A stretch of 64,000 bases of DNA from Gordonia gummivorans (GCF_022513585.1 NZ_JAKWBF010000018.1:1-64000); one strand, 5' to 3'; positions 9,506 through 18,659 are shown, counted from the first letter of the stretch. A program made the numbers and translations. The notes: generated by a model not told the origin, from the sequence alone.

Positions 9506-10174
9506 TCATCCGTTCTGCGCGACTGCCTGCGCGAGTAGTCCGTCGACGAAGGCCTGCAGCGAATTCGCGAAGGTGTCGTGCGCGGCGATCACCGGCCAGT
9601 CCCCACCGATTGCGGCAAGCTGCGGGAAGCGCTCCGGATCAATGTCGGTCAGAAAGCCGCGCCGACGTTCCTGTGCGTCGGCGAGGTGCGCCGAACGGGA
9701 TCGGACCATGATCTCGCCCGCGATGTAGTACCAGATACTGCGGAACAGTTCGACAGCCTGTTCACGGGTACAACCGATCTCCACTGCCCCGGCAAGGATT
9801 GCCTCGACCAGATCGAGGGCAGAGTCGCCGAGACGGGCAAGGAAGCCATCGGTGGCCAACACCTCGGCGGCCCACGGCCACAGTCGAAGCGACTCATGAA
9901 TCATGCCGGCCGCCACAATGATTCGATCACGCGGTGCCGCGGGGAGCGAAACCTCAGATGATCGGCCGGCCTGATCGTTGAGTAGTTGGATCAGGAGGTC
10001 TTCCCGGTCCCGGATGTGGTGGTACAGCGTGGTCGCGCCGATACCGAGGTCGCTCGCGAGGCGCCTGATCGTCACCTTCTCCCACCCGTCCCGCTCGATG
10101 ATGTCGCGCGCGGCGTCGAGGATCTGCGCGCGTGAGGTCACCGGCGGTCGTCCGGTACGAGTCGATCGAGTCAC
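9506..10174 (-). CDS. TetR family transcriptional regulator
   Basis: A 222-residue regulator with an N-terminal TetR helix-turn-helix (about residues 12-58: ILDAARDIIERDGWEK, then IRRLASDLGIGATTLYHHI) and a longer ligand-binding domain resembling TetR_C. The start is placed at GTG 10174, just before the basic RSTRTGRPP arm; no in-frame ATG is closer than 10432. It diverges from the MFS gene at 10271 and very probably represses it, and perhaps itself, through the palindrome over the MFS start codon. The ligand is unknown. Confidence 0.85.
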   Translation of the reverse strand: MTRSTRTGRPPVTSRAQILDAARDIIERDGWEKVTIRRLASDLGIGATTLYHHIRDREDLLIQLLNDQAGRSSEVSLPAAPRDRIIVAAGMIHESLRLWPWAAEVLATDGFLARLGDSALDLVEAILAGAVEIGCTREQAVELFRSIWYYIAGEIMVRSRSAHLADAQERRRGFLTDIDPERFPQLAAIGGDWPVIAAHDTFANSLQAFVDGLLAQAVAQNG

Positions 10175-10235
10175 TCCCCCATCATGCGTGGCGAACGGCG
10201 ACGCCGCGAGAATCGTGCGCGCCGCGTCGCGCCTC

Positions 10236-10276
10236 TTGACAGTAAGCAACTCGACTCCTACTTTCGGAACATGTTC
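10236..10276 (+). promoter_or_regulatory. Promoter and candidate TetR operator of the MFS gene
   Basis: TTGACA (10236-10241), 17 bases, then TACTTT (10259-10264) match a sigma-70-type promoter. Six bases further lies the ATG at 10271, so the transcript should be leaderless. The perfect palindrome GAACATGTTC (10267-10276) covers the predicted transcription start and the start codon, a natural operator for the divergent TetR. Confidence 0.7.
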
Positions 10277-11713
10277 GAAAAGTCGGTACGTTCCTCCCCC
10301 GCATGCACCCTTGCAGCCGTCGCGGTCGTTCAGTTCATGGTCTCGTTGGACCTGTCGGTGGTGAACGTGGGCCTGCCCACAATCGCCGCCGGACTCGATT
10401 TCAGTGCGCTCGGCGTCACCTGGGTAATCCACGCCTACGCACTCAGCTTTGGCGGACTACTCCTGCTGGGAGGCAAGCTCGGCGATCGATTCGGACGCGC
10501 ACGCCTCCTGCTGGCAGGTCTGGCGATCTTCGGTCTGGCGTCCCTACTCGGCGGGTTGGCCCAGCAACCTGGCCATCTCATTGCCGGCCGGGCATTGCAG
10601 GGTGTCGGGGCCGCGGCGGCCGCACCGGCCGCATTAGCGCTGTTGACCTCGACATTCCCCGGCGGAGCAGCACGCGTCAGAGCCTTCGGTGTCTGGAGTG
10701 CGACGAATGCCGCCGGCGGCGCCTTCGGGGTGTTGGTCGGCGGGATCCTCACTGAGTACGCGGGCTGGCGCTGGGTCATGCTCGTCAACATCCCGATGGT
10801 TGCGATCGCCTTCGCGCTGGCGCTCACCACCATCGGCGGTGACCGCGGTACGTCGGCCCGCGGCCGACCCGACGTGATGGGTGCAATCCTGGCCACTGCC
10901 GGGATGACCGCGCTCGTTTTCGGTGTGGTCCGCACCGACGTCCACGGCTGGCTCTCGGCGCCGACCATCGGCACGCTGACGCTCGCGGTGATGCTGCTCG
11001 TCGCCTTCGGGCTCGTCGAGAAGACCACCGCGCGCGACCCGATGCTGCGTCTCGGCCTTCTCACCAGACCGTCGGTGGCCGGAGCCAACGCTTACAACCT
11101 CTTCGTCGGGGCGGCCATGGCATCCGCGTTCTACTTCGCATCGCTCTACCTGCAGCGAGTGTTTGGCGCCGGACCGGCACGGGCCGGAATCGAGTTCCTG
11201 CCATTCGCCCTCGGGGTCATCGTCGGATCTGTACTGGCGGTCAAGGCCGGTCACCGGGTCTCTGCACGCACACTGATGATTGTCGGGGCGCTGGTCACCG
11301 CAGGTGGATTCGCCTGGTTCGCCACCATCCATCCCGACGGAAGCTTCGCGGTGAACGTCCTCGGGCCGTCGATCATGGCGAGTGTCGGTTTCGGGCTGTG
11401 CCTGGCGCCGCTTGTGTCGACCGCCACCGCCGGGGTTGACCCGCGCGATGCAGGCACGGCGGCGGGCTTGCTGAACAGTTCACGGCAGATCGGCGCCTCG
11501 GTGGGCCTGGCCGTTCTCGGCACCGTCGCGGCCACCCGGACCGGGCCGTCGCAGACTCCCGAGGCACTCGGCCACGGCTACGCCCTAGGTCTCGGACTCT
11601 GCGCAGCACTCATGCTCGCCGCGGCCGTCGTGGCCACTGCCGTGCTACCCCGAGGCACCCGCCCACCCGAGGCAACCCCACACAGCGATCAAGGAGTAGG
11701 AACTCATGCATGA
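10271..11713 (+). CDS. MFS efflux transporter, DHA2 (EmrB/QacA) type
   Basis: A 480-residue membrane protein with about 14 hydrophobic segments. The family motifs are clear: motif C-like SLDLSVVNVGLPTIA near the N-terminus, GGKLGDRFGRARLL (motif A), GRALQGVGAA and AGWRWVMLVNIP. It probably exports a drug or other small toxic compound by proton antiport. ATG 10271 is preferred because a canonical promoter places the transcription start there; no Shine-Dalgarno precedes it. The 3' end overlaps the next gene by eight bases. Control by the divergent TetR is inferred. Confidence 0.9.
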   Translation: MFEKSVRSSPACTLAAVAVVQFMVSLDLSVVNVGLPTIAAGLDFSALGVTWVIHAYALSFGGLLLLGGKLGDRFGRARLLLAGLAIFGLASLLGGLAQQPGHLIAGRALQGVGAAAAAPAALALLTSTFPGGAARVRAFGVWSATNAAGGAFGVLVGGILTEYAGWRWVMLVNIPMVAIAFALALTTIGGDRGTSARGRPDVMGAILATAGMTALVFGVVRTDVHGWLSAPTIGTLTLAVMLLVAFGLVEKTTARDPMLRLGLLTRPSVAGANAYNLFVGAAMASAFYFASLYLQRVFGAGPARAGIEFLPFALGVIVGSVLAVKAGHRVSARTLMIVGALVTAGGFAWFATIHPDGSFAVNVLGPSIMASVGFGLCLAPLVSTATAGVDPRDAGTAAGLLNSSRQIGASVGLAVLGTVAATRTGPSQTPEALGHGYALGLGLCAALMLAAAVVATAVLPRGTRPPEATPHSDQGVGTHA

Positions 11714-12218
11714 GAACAACCGACATGGCTATCTACCGGCCGCACTGATACTCGGCGGTCTACTCACCCTCGCCACAGCCCTGATACCGCTGATCGACCA
11801 CCTCACCGTACATACGGTCGCCGATCACATCGCGAACGGCTATCCCGACTACAGCGACGCCGAGATCGACTCCGCAGCAACGGTTTACCTCGTCTACCTC
11901 ACCGCACTCGGCCTCGCCGGAACACTCGGGTGGGGGTGGACACTGCGGCTGGCGCGCCGCAGTTCACCCTGGACGGGCTATCTTGCAGCCGGATTGTGTG
12001 CGACCGGATGGGCCATCGGCTTGTTCAACGCGTTGGTGCGCGACACCTCCGGCGACGTTGGACTGCCGCCGTTGATCGGCTGGATCGGGCTCGTCCCCGC
12101 GGTCGTCGGTCTCGTCGTCGTCGCCAACCTCTGGCGAGGTCGACATGGATTGCACCTCAACCGAACCGGCCGCGGCACCCCAGCCCCGGGCGATACCGAT
12201 GACCTCGCCGCGTCATAG
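11706..12218 (+). CDS. Four-helix membrane protein of unknown function
   Basis: A 170-residue protein with four predicted membrane helices (about residues 10-30, 57-77, 88-107 and 119-140) and a polar C-terminus. AAGGAGT precedes the ATG by about seven bases, a good ribosome binding site, and the start lies inside the end of the MFS gene, so the two are cotranscribed. It may assist the exporter or respond to the same stress; I recognise no family. The 3' end overlaps the convergent tilS by six bases. Confidence 0.75.
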   Translation: MHENNRHGYLPAALILGGLLTLATALIPLIDHLTVHTVADHIANGYPDYSDAEIDSAATVYLVYLTALGLAGTLGWGWTLRLARRSSPWTGYLAAGLCATGWAIGLFNALVRDTSGDVGLPPLIGWIGLVPAVVGLVVVANLWRGRHGLHLNRTGRGTPAPGDTDDLAAS

Positions 12219-13166
12219 ACGCGCAGACCTGCGCACCGTGAGCAGCCCATCGGCGCGCACCACCTCCAAGCGACCCTCGGTGTCGCCGCCGATGGCCACG
12301 CCACCCTGTCCCCGCCAGGTCATGACCAGCCGGTCGACGGCTCCGATGACGCGTAGTGTCGGCTCGGTGGCGCCGACCGCGCTCAGCCAGCTCCGGATGA
12401 CCCTGGTCCGCACCGCGAGCGGCGCGTCGGCGAGTACGGCGACCACGAGTTCGGAATCGGACGCAGCGAGCGCGGCCACTTCCTCAGCGGCGGCATCGAG
12501 GGCGTCGTTGTCGGCCTGCAACGCCGACGCAGTTCTCGACAGCGCCTCGGCCACACCGCCGTTCAGTACGTCGTCGAGTAACGGCAGTACCTCGGAGCGC
12601 AGCCGGACCCGGGTGAATCTCGGGTCCGAGTTATGCGGATCGTGGTGGGGCATCAGACCCAGCTCGGCGCACATCGCCCGAGTCTGCGCGCGGCGCACAC
12701 CGAGCAGTGGCCGACCCCACGGCGGCGACCACGGCCGCATTCCGGCGATCGACCGACCACCCGACCCGCGGCCCAGACCCAGCAGTACCGTCTCGGCCTG
12801 ATCGTCCATCGTGTGCCCGAACAGCACCGGATCACCGTCGCCGGCCTCGCGCAGCGCGTCATAGCGGGCGGTCCGGGCAGCCGCCTCGAGCCCACCGTCA
12901 CGTCCGACGGACACCGGCAAGATCTGTGCCGTCGCACCGAGTTCGGCGGCCGCGTGCGCCGCCCCCTCCGCGACCTCGGCAGACCCGTCCTGCAACCCAT
13001 GGTCAACGATGAGCGCCCGCACCGTCAGCCCCGCCCGTAGAGCCGCGGCGGTCAACGCCAGCGAATCCGGACCACCGGACAACCCGACACAGACGTGTTC
13101 GGCGCCGGGCAGGTACTCGGCGGCGAAGTCGGCGACCGCGCGGGTTACAGCACGCGCCGAATCCAT
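12213..13166 (-). CDS. tilS: tRNA(Ile)-lysidine synthase
   Basis: Ligates lysine to C34 of tRNA-Ile(CAU), changing its codon from AUG to AUA; essential in most bacteria. The 317-residue protein has the PP-loop SGGPDS (30-35), ALIVDHGLQ, GHTMDDQAET and RPLLGVRR, followed by the TilS substrate-binding domain. Its length is typical of actinobacteria, which lack the extra C-terminal domain of the E. coli enzyme. The start overlaps the zincin gene end by 22 bases. Confidence 0.95.
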   Translation of the reverse strand: MDSARAVTRAVADFAAEYLPGAEHVCVGLSGGPDSLALTAAALRAGLTVRALIVDHGLQDGSAEVAEGAAHAAAELGATAQILPVSVGRDGGLEAAARTARYDALREAGDGDPVLFGHTMDDQAETVLLGLGRGSGGRSIAGMRPWSPPWGRPLLGVRRAQTRAMCAELGLMPHHDPHNSDPRFTRVRLRSEVLPLLDDVLNGGVAEALSRTASALQADNDALDAAAEEVAALAASDSELVVAVLADAPLAVRTRVIRSWLSAVGATEPTLRVIGAVDRLVMTWRGQGGVAIGGDTEGRLEVVRADGLLTVRRSARL

Positions 13167-14230
13167 GCCGCCGGCTCGTCGATCTCCTCGGGCAGCGGCA
13201 TCGTCTCCGGCGAGGTCCAGATGGTGTTGAACTGCGCCATCCCCACCTCACCGACCACCGCGTCGACGAAGGCCTTTCCCCGAATATATTGCGCCAGTTT
13301 GGCATCCATCCCGATCAGCGCACGGATGATGCGCTGCACCGGATTCTTCGGGGCGGTGCGCCTCTTGTCGAAGGCCGCGCGGATGGACTCGACGGTCGGC
13401 ACCTCAGCCGGACCGACGGCGTCCATCACGTGATCGGCGTGACCCTCGAGCAGGGTGCCGAGCACCATCATCCGGCGGAAGGCGTCGTACTGCTCGGGTG
13501 TCTGCAACAGCTGCATCGCTCCCAGCACGCCCTTCTCGCGGGGCTGATCGCTCTTGAGCGCCTTGGTGAGTCGGCCCATGACCTCGGTGGCCGACTCTCC
13601 GGCGTCAGACGTCAGCACCTCGATGTTGTCGAGCATGTACTGGCGCAGCCAGGGATTCGCGGAGAACTGCACGCGGTGGGTCACCTCGTGCAGACAGACC
13701 CAGTAGCGGAAGTCCGACGGCACCACCTTGAGTGCTCGCTCCACGGCGATGATGTTGGGCGCCACCAGCATCAGCACCCCGGGGTCGGACGCGTCGGCGC
13801 CCGCGGTAAACGGGTCGTACTGGCCGAGGATGGCGGTCGAGAGGAACGCCAGCAGACCACCCGCCTGCAGTCCGCCCACCTTGGCCGCGGCCCCGGCCAG
13901 GAAACCATCCTCACCCTCAGACGCTTCGCCGCCACCGGTCAGCATCGACCGCATCGACACCGACGACGCATCGATCCACCCCTTGCGATCCAGGATGCGG
14001 GCCGTCGGGATGGGTAGTCCGTCGGCGAGTCCGGTGATCGCGCGAACCGGGCCCTCGGCGCGGCGCGCGGCCTCGTCGAGTTCGGCGAAGGCCGCGTCGC
14101 GGGTGTAGGCGGTGATCTTGGGACCCGGTCGGGTCAGGCGTTTGCCGGTCGACGCGGCCAGCCCCCAGTCGATCCGGTCACCGATCGGATCGGCTACCTG
14201 ATCCGCCACGTGGGTTTCACTCACCGACAT
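13145..14230 (-). CDS. Zincin-like metallopeptidase (DUF2342 / F420-biosynthesis-associated type)
   Basis: A 361-residue protein with HEVTHRVQF (His181-Glu182-His185), the HEXXH motif of zinc metallopeptidases, in the middle of an otherwise helical protein. The family (Rv3626c in M. tuberculosis) is annotated as zinc-dependent metalloprotease or coenzyme F420 biosynthesis associated; its substrate is unknown. No signal peptide is seen, so it should be cytoplasmic. The ATG at 14230 follows GAGGGAG, a good ribosome binding site, and overlaps the end of dacB by ten bases. Confidence 0.85.
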   Translation of the reverse strand: MSVSETHVADQVADPIGDRIDWGLAASTGKRLTRPGPKITAYTRDAAFAELDEAARRAEGPVRAITGLADGLPIPTARILDRKGWIDASSVSMRSMLTGGGEASEGEDGFLAGAAAKVGGLQAGGLLAFLSTAILGQYDPFTAGADASDPGVLMLVAPNIIAVERALKVVPSDFRYWVCLHEVTHRVQFSANPWLRQYMLDNIEVLTSDAGESATEVMGRLTKALKSDQPREKGVLGAMQLLQTPEQYDAFRRMMVLGTLLEGHADHVMDAVGPAEVPTVESIRAAFDKRRTAPKNPVQRIIRALIGMDAKLAQYIRGKAFVDAVVGEVGMAQFNTIWTSPETMPLPEEIDEPAAWIRRVL

Positions 14231-15618
14231 CCACACTCCCTCAGTTGGCCGATCACCGCATCGAGTGCGGGCCGCGCGTCGGCCGGCGAGGTGCCGCCCG
14301 ACATCATGGCGAAGGACAACACGCGGCCGTCCACCGTCTGCACTATGCCGGTCAACGAACTGACCCCGGTGAGGGTTCCGGTCTTGGCCCGCACCCAGCC
14401 GGCACCCGGATTGGTGCGCGGATCGAACCGGTCGGACAGCGTGCCGGCCAATCCGGCCGCGACGGGCAGCCCGTCGAGCATCGGCCGCATCTTCGGCTGG
14501 GCGGGACCGCTGGCCGCGGTCATCACCACATCGAGCAGCTCGGCGGGCACCCGATTGGCGTAGGAGAGACCCGATGCGTCGTGCAGGCTGGTGCCCTCCC
14601 ACTGCTGAGCGAAGGTCTGTTGCAGCGTGTTGCGCACCGCACTCACCCCGGATTCCAGGGTCGGGGACAGCCCCTGGTGCACAGCAAGCTCGACGGACAG
14701 CGTCTCGGCCAGCACGTTGTCGCTGTAGCGCAGCATGTCGTTGACGCGGGTGACCAGCGGCGCCGACTGCACCGACGCGATCACCTGACCGTTGACCGGC
14801 GCGGTGGCCTCGGCGACGTCACCGTCGACGTCGAGGGCTTTCGCCAGGGCGCGGCCGGCCGCGAAACCCGGGGTCGGCGTGCGCGGCGAATACTCGTCGA
14901 GCGGTTCGACGCGGGCCCCGTCGACCATCAGCGACTCGATGGGCGCGATGTCGCCGCCGGCGATGTCACGGCGATCCCAGGTCGAGTCCATGGTCGGGCC
15001 CTCGAACGCACTCAGGTCGATCGCGACCGACCGCACCGGGACACCCGAACGCCGGATCTGCGTCGCCAGGTCGGCGATCCGGCCCGGGTCGGTGTAGAAG
15101 GTGTCGGCGCCCACCGGCTGCGCCGAGAGAGTCGGGTCACCAGCACCCTTGAGGATGATCTGACCGTTGGTGCCGGCCACTACCGAGGTGGTGAGCCGCT
15201 GATCGTGCGGCAACGCCAGCAGCGCGGCGGACGCGGTCAGCACCTTGTCGTTGGACGCCGGAATGCGCGGGGTGCCGGCGTTGCGCGACCACAACACCTG
15301 GCCGGTGATCGCGTCACTGATCTGGCCGGTCAGGGTGCCCAGCGCCGGATCGCGCAGTTCGTCGGCGATCTCGCGGGTGACCCCGGCCGGCGTCGGCTCC
15401 GGTGCGTTCGCTGCCACCGGACGGACCTGCGGGTCGGGCGTGACGAGCGCGGGCTGCGGCGGGATCCCGGCCGGCAGCGGCTCGTCGGAGGTGTCGTCGA
15501 GTTTCAGTGCCACCACCACGGTCGCGGCGGCGACAAGCGCCAGGATGGTGACCGCGAGAAGCGTCCACAACAACAGCCGGCGACCCCGGCGCGGAGCCGG
15601 CTGGGCGGGTGCGGACAC
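14221..15618 (-). CDS. dacB: D-alanyl-D-alanine carboxypeptidase/endopeptidase, PBP4 family
   Basis: Trims peptide stems of peptidoglycan outside the membrane. The 465-residue protein has an N-terminal membrane anchor (about 15-38), a Pro-rich linker, and the three S13 family motifs: SNDK with Ser122 as nucleophile, YSDN, and KTGT near residue 415. GTG start at 15618 with GGAGG about four bases upstream. It leads the dacB-zincin-tilS operon and diverges from ppa, as in mycobacteria. Confidence 0.92.
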   Translation of the reverse strand: MSAPAQPAPRRGRRLLLWTLLAVTILALVAAATVVVALKLDDTSDEPLPAGIPPQPALVTPDPQVRPVAANAPEPTPAGVTREIADELRDPALGTLTGQISDAITGQVLWSRNAGTPRIPASNDKVLTASAALLALPHDQRLTTSVVAGTNGQIILKGAGDPTLSAQPVGADTFYTDPGRIADLATQIRRSGVPVRSVAIDLSAFEGPTMDSTWDRRDIAGGDIAPIESLMVDGARVEPLDEYSPRTPTPGFAAGRALAKALDVDGDVAEATAPVNGQVIASVQSAPLVTRVNDMLRYSDNVLAETLSVELAVHQGLSPTLESGVSAVRNTLQQTFAQQWEGTSLHDASGLSYANRVPAELLDVVMTAASGPAQPKMRPMLDGLPVAAGLAGTLSDRFDPRTNPGAGWVRAKTGTLTGVSSLTGIVQTVDGRVLSFAMMSGGTSPADARPALDAVIGQLRECGCR

Positions 15619-15735
15619 AGAACCTCCGGGTCAGTGATGTGTGGGCGGTGCGACTAACAGTATCGTTGAGGTCGCGCGCGACCCGCCGAGCACGGCGGGC
15701 GCCTGACCCCATGATCAAGACTGCCAGGAGGAACC

Positions 15736-16248
15736 GTGGAATTCGATGTGACCATCGAGATCCCCAAGGGTGGCCGCAACAAGTACGAGGTCGACCACGA
15801 GACAGGCAAGGTCTACCTGGACCGCTACCTGTACACCTCGATGGGCTACCCCGCCGACTACGGCTACATCGACAACACCCTCGGCGAGGACGGCGACCCA
15901 CTCGACGCTATGGTCCTGCTGCCCGAGTCGGTGTTCCCCGGCATCATCGTGCGTGCCCGGATCGTCGGCATGTTCACGATGACCGACGAGGCCGGCGGCG
16001 ACGACAAGCTGCTGTGCGTCCCGGCCGGCGACGTCCGCTGGGATCACATCCAGGACATCACCGATGTCTCCGAGTACGAACTCGGGCCGATCGCGCACTT
16101 CTTCGAGCACTACAAGGACCTCGAACCGGGTAAGCACGTCGACCCCGGCAAGTGGGTCGGCAAGGCCGAGGCGGAGAAGATCGCGCAGGAGGCCATCGAC
16201 CGGCTCGCGGCGCAGCCCGAAGAGGCCAACGAGCCCTCGCGCGGCTGA
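15736..16248 (+). CDS. ppa: Inorganic pyrophosphatase
   Basis: Hydrolyses pyrophosphate to phosphate, driving biosynthetic reactions. The 170-residue family I enzyme has [21 protein letters not shown], holding the metal-binding Asp cluster, and YKDLEPGK further on; the length is usual. GTG start at 15736 after AGGAGG at 15726-15731. Its transcript should end in the palindromic repeat beginning at 16268. Confidence 0.97.
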   Translation: MEFDVTIEIPKGGRNKYEVDHETGKVYLDRYLYTSMGYPADYGYIDNTLGEDGDPLDAMVLLPESVFPGIIVRARIVGMFTMTDEAGGDDKLLCVPAGDVRWDHIQDITDVSEYELGPIAHFFEHYKDLEPGKHVDPGKWVGKAEAEKIAQEAIDRLAAQPEEANEPSRG

Positions 16249-16267
16249 CGTCGCCGACGCACATCGG

Positions 16268-16382
16268 GCGCGAAAAGTAGGGGAGGAAGCTTCCTCCCCT
16301 ACTTTTGGTGTCGTCCCCCGAAAACTTCGCGGGGAGGGAGCCAAAAGTGGGGGAAGAGAACTCCTCCCCCACTTTCAGCGCG
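16268..16382. repeat. Bimodular palindromic repeat, copy 1 (in a convergent gap)
   Basis: Hairpin A is a perfect 34-base palindrome at 16273-16306, with arms starting AAAAGTAGGGGAGG. After a spacer with CCCCCGAAAACTTCG, hairpin B spans 16344-16375 (AAAGTGGGGGA against TCCCCCACTTT). The element fills the gap between convergent ppa and the DHA2 transporter, and both hairpins end in T-rich or A-rich tracts, so it may terminate transcription from both sides. Related copies lie at 59099-59213 and 62086-62200. Confidence 0.85.
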
Positions 16383-16388
16383 TCGTCG

Positions 16389-18077
16389 TCAGACGGTCGT
16401 CGTCGACTCCGGGTTCCCGACGGGCCGGCCGCTACGCAGCGGGAGTTCCGGCCAGGTGAGCGTCCCGATCACCGCCAGGATCGACATGATCGACACCGCG
16501 AGGAAGACCCGGTCCATCGAGTTGGCGAAGCCGCGTTTGATCGGGTCACCGAGTTCCGGCGGCAGTTTCTCGATCACCGACGTATCCGACATCACGCTCT
16601 CCGACGACGACGCACCACCCTTCTCCGGGTTCTGCGCCGCCGCGATCAGTGACTGAGCGAAACCACTCACCTGCGTGTCGTGACTGCGAGCGGCCTCCAT
16701 CACCGCGGCCCGATATTCGGGAGTCTGTGCGGCTGTGACCATCTCGTCCTTGATGTTGGGGCCCATCAGGGAGAACAGCAGTGAGAAGAACACTGCGACG
16801 CCCAGTGTTCCGCCGATCTGCCGAAAGAAGGTCGCTGTCCCCGTGGACAGCCCCATGTCCTTGGGCGGCAGGATGTTCTGCATCGCGAGCATGATCGGCT
16901 GCATCATGTTGCCCAGGCCCACACCGAGTCCGAAGGCGTAGAGCATCACCACGGCGACCGGTGTGTCGATGCCGACGGTGTGCAGCAGGAACGTCATCGC
17001 CGTGATCAGGATCGACCCGATGATGGGGAAGATCTTGTATCGACCGGTGCGCGAGATGATCTGGCCCGATGTGATGGACCCGAGCATCAGTCCCAGCACC
17101 ATCGGCAGCATTTGCAGCCCGGCGACCATCGGGCTCGACCCGCGGAGCACCTGGAAGTACTGCGGCAACATGGAGATTCCGCCGAACATCACCGCACCGA
17201 CGACCACCGAGATGACGATGCCCTGGGTGAACACCCGGTTGTTGAAGACCCGCAACGGGATCAGCGCATCGTCGCCCATCAGGTGCTCGATCCAGATGAA
17301 CGCGGCGATGCCGGCGACCCCGATTCCGTAGCACAGCAACGCAAGTCCCGATCCCCAGCCCCATTCGCGGCCTTGCTCGGCGACGATCAGCAGCGGGGCG
17401 ACGGCGACGGCGAGAGCAGTGGCACCCCAGTAGTCGGTACGACCGCCGACACCCTTCTGCTGGTCGTAATTCAGGACCCGGTAGACCACGCCGAGTGCGA
17501 TGATGCCGATGGGCACATTGACCAGGAACACCCAGCGCCAGCCGGAAACCCAGAGGATCTCGGCCTGCCCGGCGAACAGTCCGCCGAGGACCGGTCCCAG
17601 CACACTCGAGGTGCCGAAGACGGCGAGGAAGTAGCCCTGATACTTGGCGCGTTCCCGGGGCGGCACGATGTCGCCGATCGTGGTGAGCGCCAACGTGAAC
17701 AGACCACCCGCGCCGAGTCCCTGCAGTGCGCGGAACGCGGCGAGTTCGTACATCGACGTCGCCATGCTGCACAGCAGCGAACCGACGACGAAGATCGAGA
17801 TCGCCACCAGGAAAAAGGGTTTGCGGCCGTAGAGGTCGGAGAGCTTGCCGTAGAGCGGGGTGACGATGGTCGAGGTGACCAGATAGGCGGTGGTCACCCA
17901 GGCCTGCAAGTCATAGCCCTGCAGATCGTCGGCGATGGTGCGGATGGCCGTGGACACGATGGTCTGGTCGAGGGCAGCGAGGAACATGCCCATCATCAGG
18001 CCGCCGAGGATGGTCAGGATCTGCCGATGCGTGAGACCCGCTCCCGCATGCTCCGTGTGCGCTGTGTGCTCGGTCAT
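16389..18077 (-). CDS. MFS multidrug exporter, DHA2 family, 14 helices
   Basis: A 562-residue transporter with about 14 membrane segments. Motifs: MFLAALDQTIVSTAI in helix 1, GKLSDLYGRKP (motif A), RALQGLGAGG, and SGWRWVFLVNVPIG. A large extracytoplasmic insertion, about residues 440-510, precedes the last helix, as in many actinobacterial EmrB-type exporters. It overlaps the upstream MarR gene by four bases and is probably repressed by it. The substrate is unknown; a drug or a lipid is likely for the family. Confidence 0.92.
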   Translation of the reverse strand: MTEHTAHTEHAGAGLTHRQILTILGGLMMGMFLAALDQTIVSTAIRTIADDLQGYDLQAWVTTAYLVTSTIVTPLYGKLSDLYGRKPFFLVAISIFVVGSLLCSMATSMYELAAFRALQGLGAGGLFTLALTTIGDIVPPRERAKYQGYFLAVFGTSSVLGPVLGGLFAGQAEILWVSGWRWVFLVNVPIGIIALGVVYRVLNYDQQKGVGGRTDYWGATALAVAVAPLLIVAEQGREWGWGSGLALLCYGIGVAGIAAFIWIEHLMGDDALIPLRVFNNRVFTQGIVISVVVGAVMFGGISMLPQYFQVLRGSSPMVAGLQMLPMVLGLMLGSITSGQIISRTGRYKIFPIIGSILITAMTFLLHTVGIDTPVAVVMLYAFGLGVGLGNMMQPIMLAMQNILPPKDMGLSTGTATFFRQIGGTLGVAVFFSLLFSLMGPNIKDEMVTAAQTPEYRAAVMEAARSHDTQVSGFAQSLIAAAQNPEKGGASSSESVMSDTSVIEKLPPELGDPIKRGFANSMDRVFLAVSIMSILAVIGTLTWPELPLRSGRPVGNPESTTTV

Positions 18078-18556
18078 CGGGGTCCTTTCGAACAGTCTTG
18101 GCCGGTACCCGTCGGGAGGATCACCGTCTCAGCCGCGTCGACGAACCTGCCGAGGAGCCGGACCAACGTCCACAGCTCGTCGTCGGTCCAGTCGCCCATC
18201 GCATCGTTCAGAGCGGTCCGTCGCAGGGTCCGCATCGCCTGCACCCGCTCCATCCCGGACTCGGTGAGCACGAGTAGCGTCGCGCGACCGTCGTCGGGAT
18301 CGGCCTCACGGCGAACGAAACCCTGCGCGACGAGCTGCGCCACGTATCGGCTGACCGTCGACGGGTCGGCGTGCAGCGCCTCGGCGAGCTCACTGGACCG
18401 CATCGACTGCCGGGCGAGATGGAACAGTCCTTTGTAGGCAGCCGTCTCGATCTCGCCGTCACCGGTGCGAAAGGTGGTGTGCACGGCCTTGTCCCGGATG
18501 CGCAGATATCGGGCGAGCGTGTCGAACAGCTCGTCGATGGCCGCTCCGTCCAGCAT
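18074..18556 (-). CDS. MarR family transcriptional regulator
   Basis: A 160-residue winged-helix regulator: SSELAEALHADPSTVSRYVAQLVAQG forms the helix-turn-helix and FVRREADPDDGRATLLVLTESG the wing, as in MarR. ATG at 18556 with GGAGGAG upstream. It is translationally coupled to the exporter, so autoregulation of the pair is likely. Two AnTAGTT palindromic boxes just upstream (18589-18617) are candidate operators. Confidence 0.9.
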   Translation of the reverse strand: MLDGAAIDELFDTLARYLRIRDKAVHTTFRTGDGEIETAAYKGLFHLARQSMRSSELAEALHADPSTVSRYVAQLVAQGFVRREADPDDGRATLLVLTESGMERVQAMRTLRRTALNDAMGDWTDDELWTLVRLLGRFVDAAETVILPTGTGQDCSKGPR

Positions 18557-18588
18557 CGGAAACTCCTCCGAGATTGTTTACTTACCGC

Positions 18589-18617
18589 AACTAGTTTCGG
18601 GCTGCAATTAGTTGCAG
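18589..18617 (-). promoter_or_regulatory. Candidate MarR operator pair
   Basis: Two similar boxes lie 32-60 bases upstream of the MarR start: AACTAGTT (18589-18596, a perfect palindrome) and CTGCAATTAGTTGCAG (18602-18617, palindromic but for the centre). Their centres are 17 bases apart. On the minus strand TTGCAG followed by 17 bases and TAAGTA could be the promoter. The AT-rich boxes stand out in this GC-rich DNA. Confidence 0.55.
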
Positions 18618-18659
18618 TGGCCAAGTATGCGCGCGGAGAGCGGGATTGGCAAACGCCGA

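Noticed and set aside
16273-16306. Simple terminator of ppa only
   Set aside because: The hairpin belongs to a repeat with a second hairpin and two distant copies, so a repeat family describes it better, although termination is a likely role.
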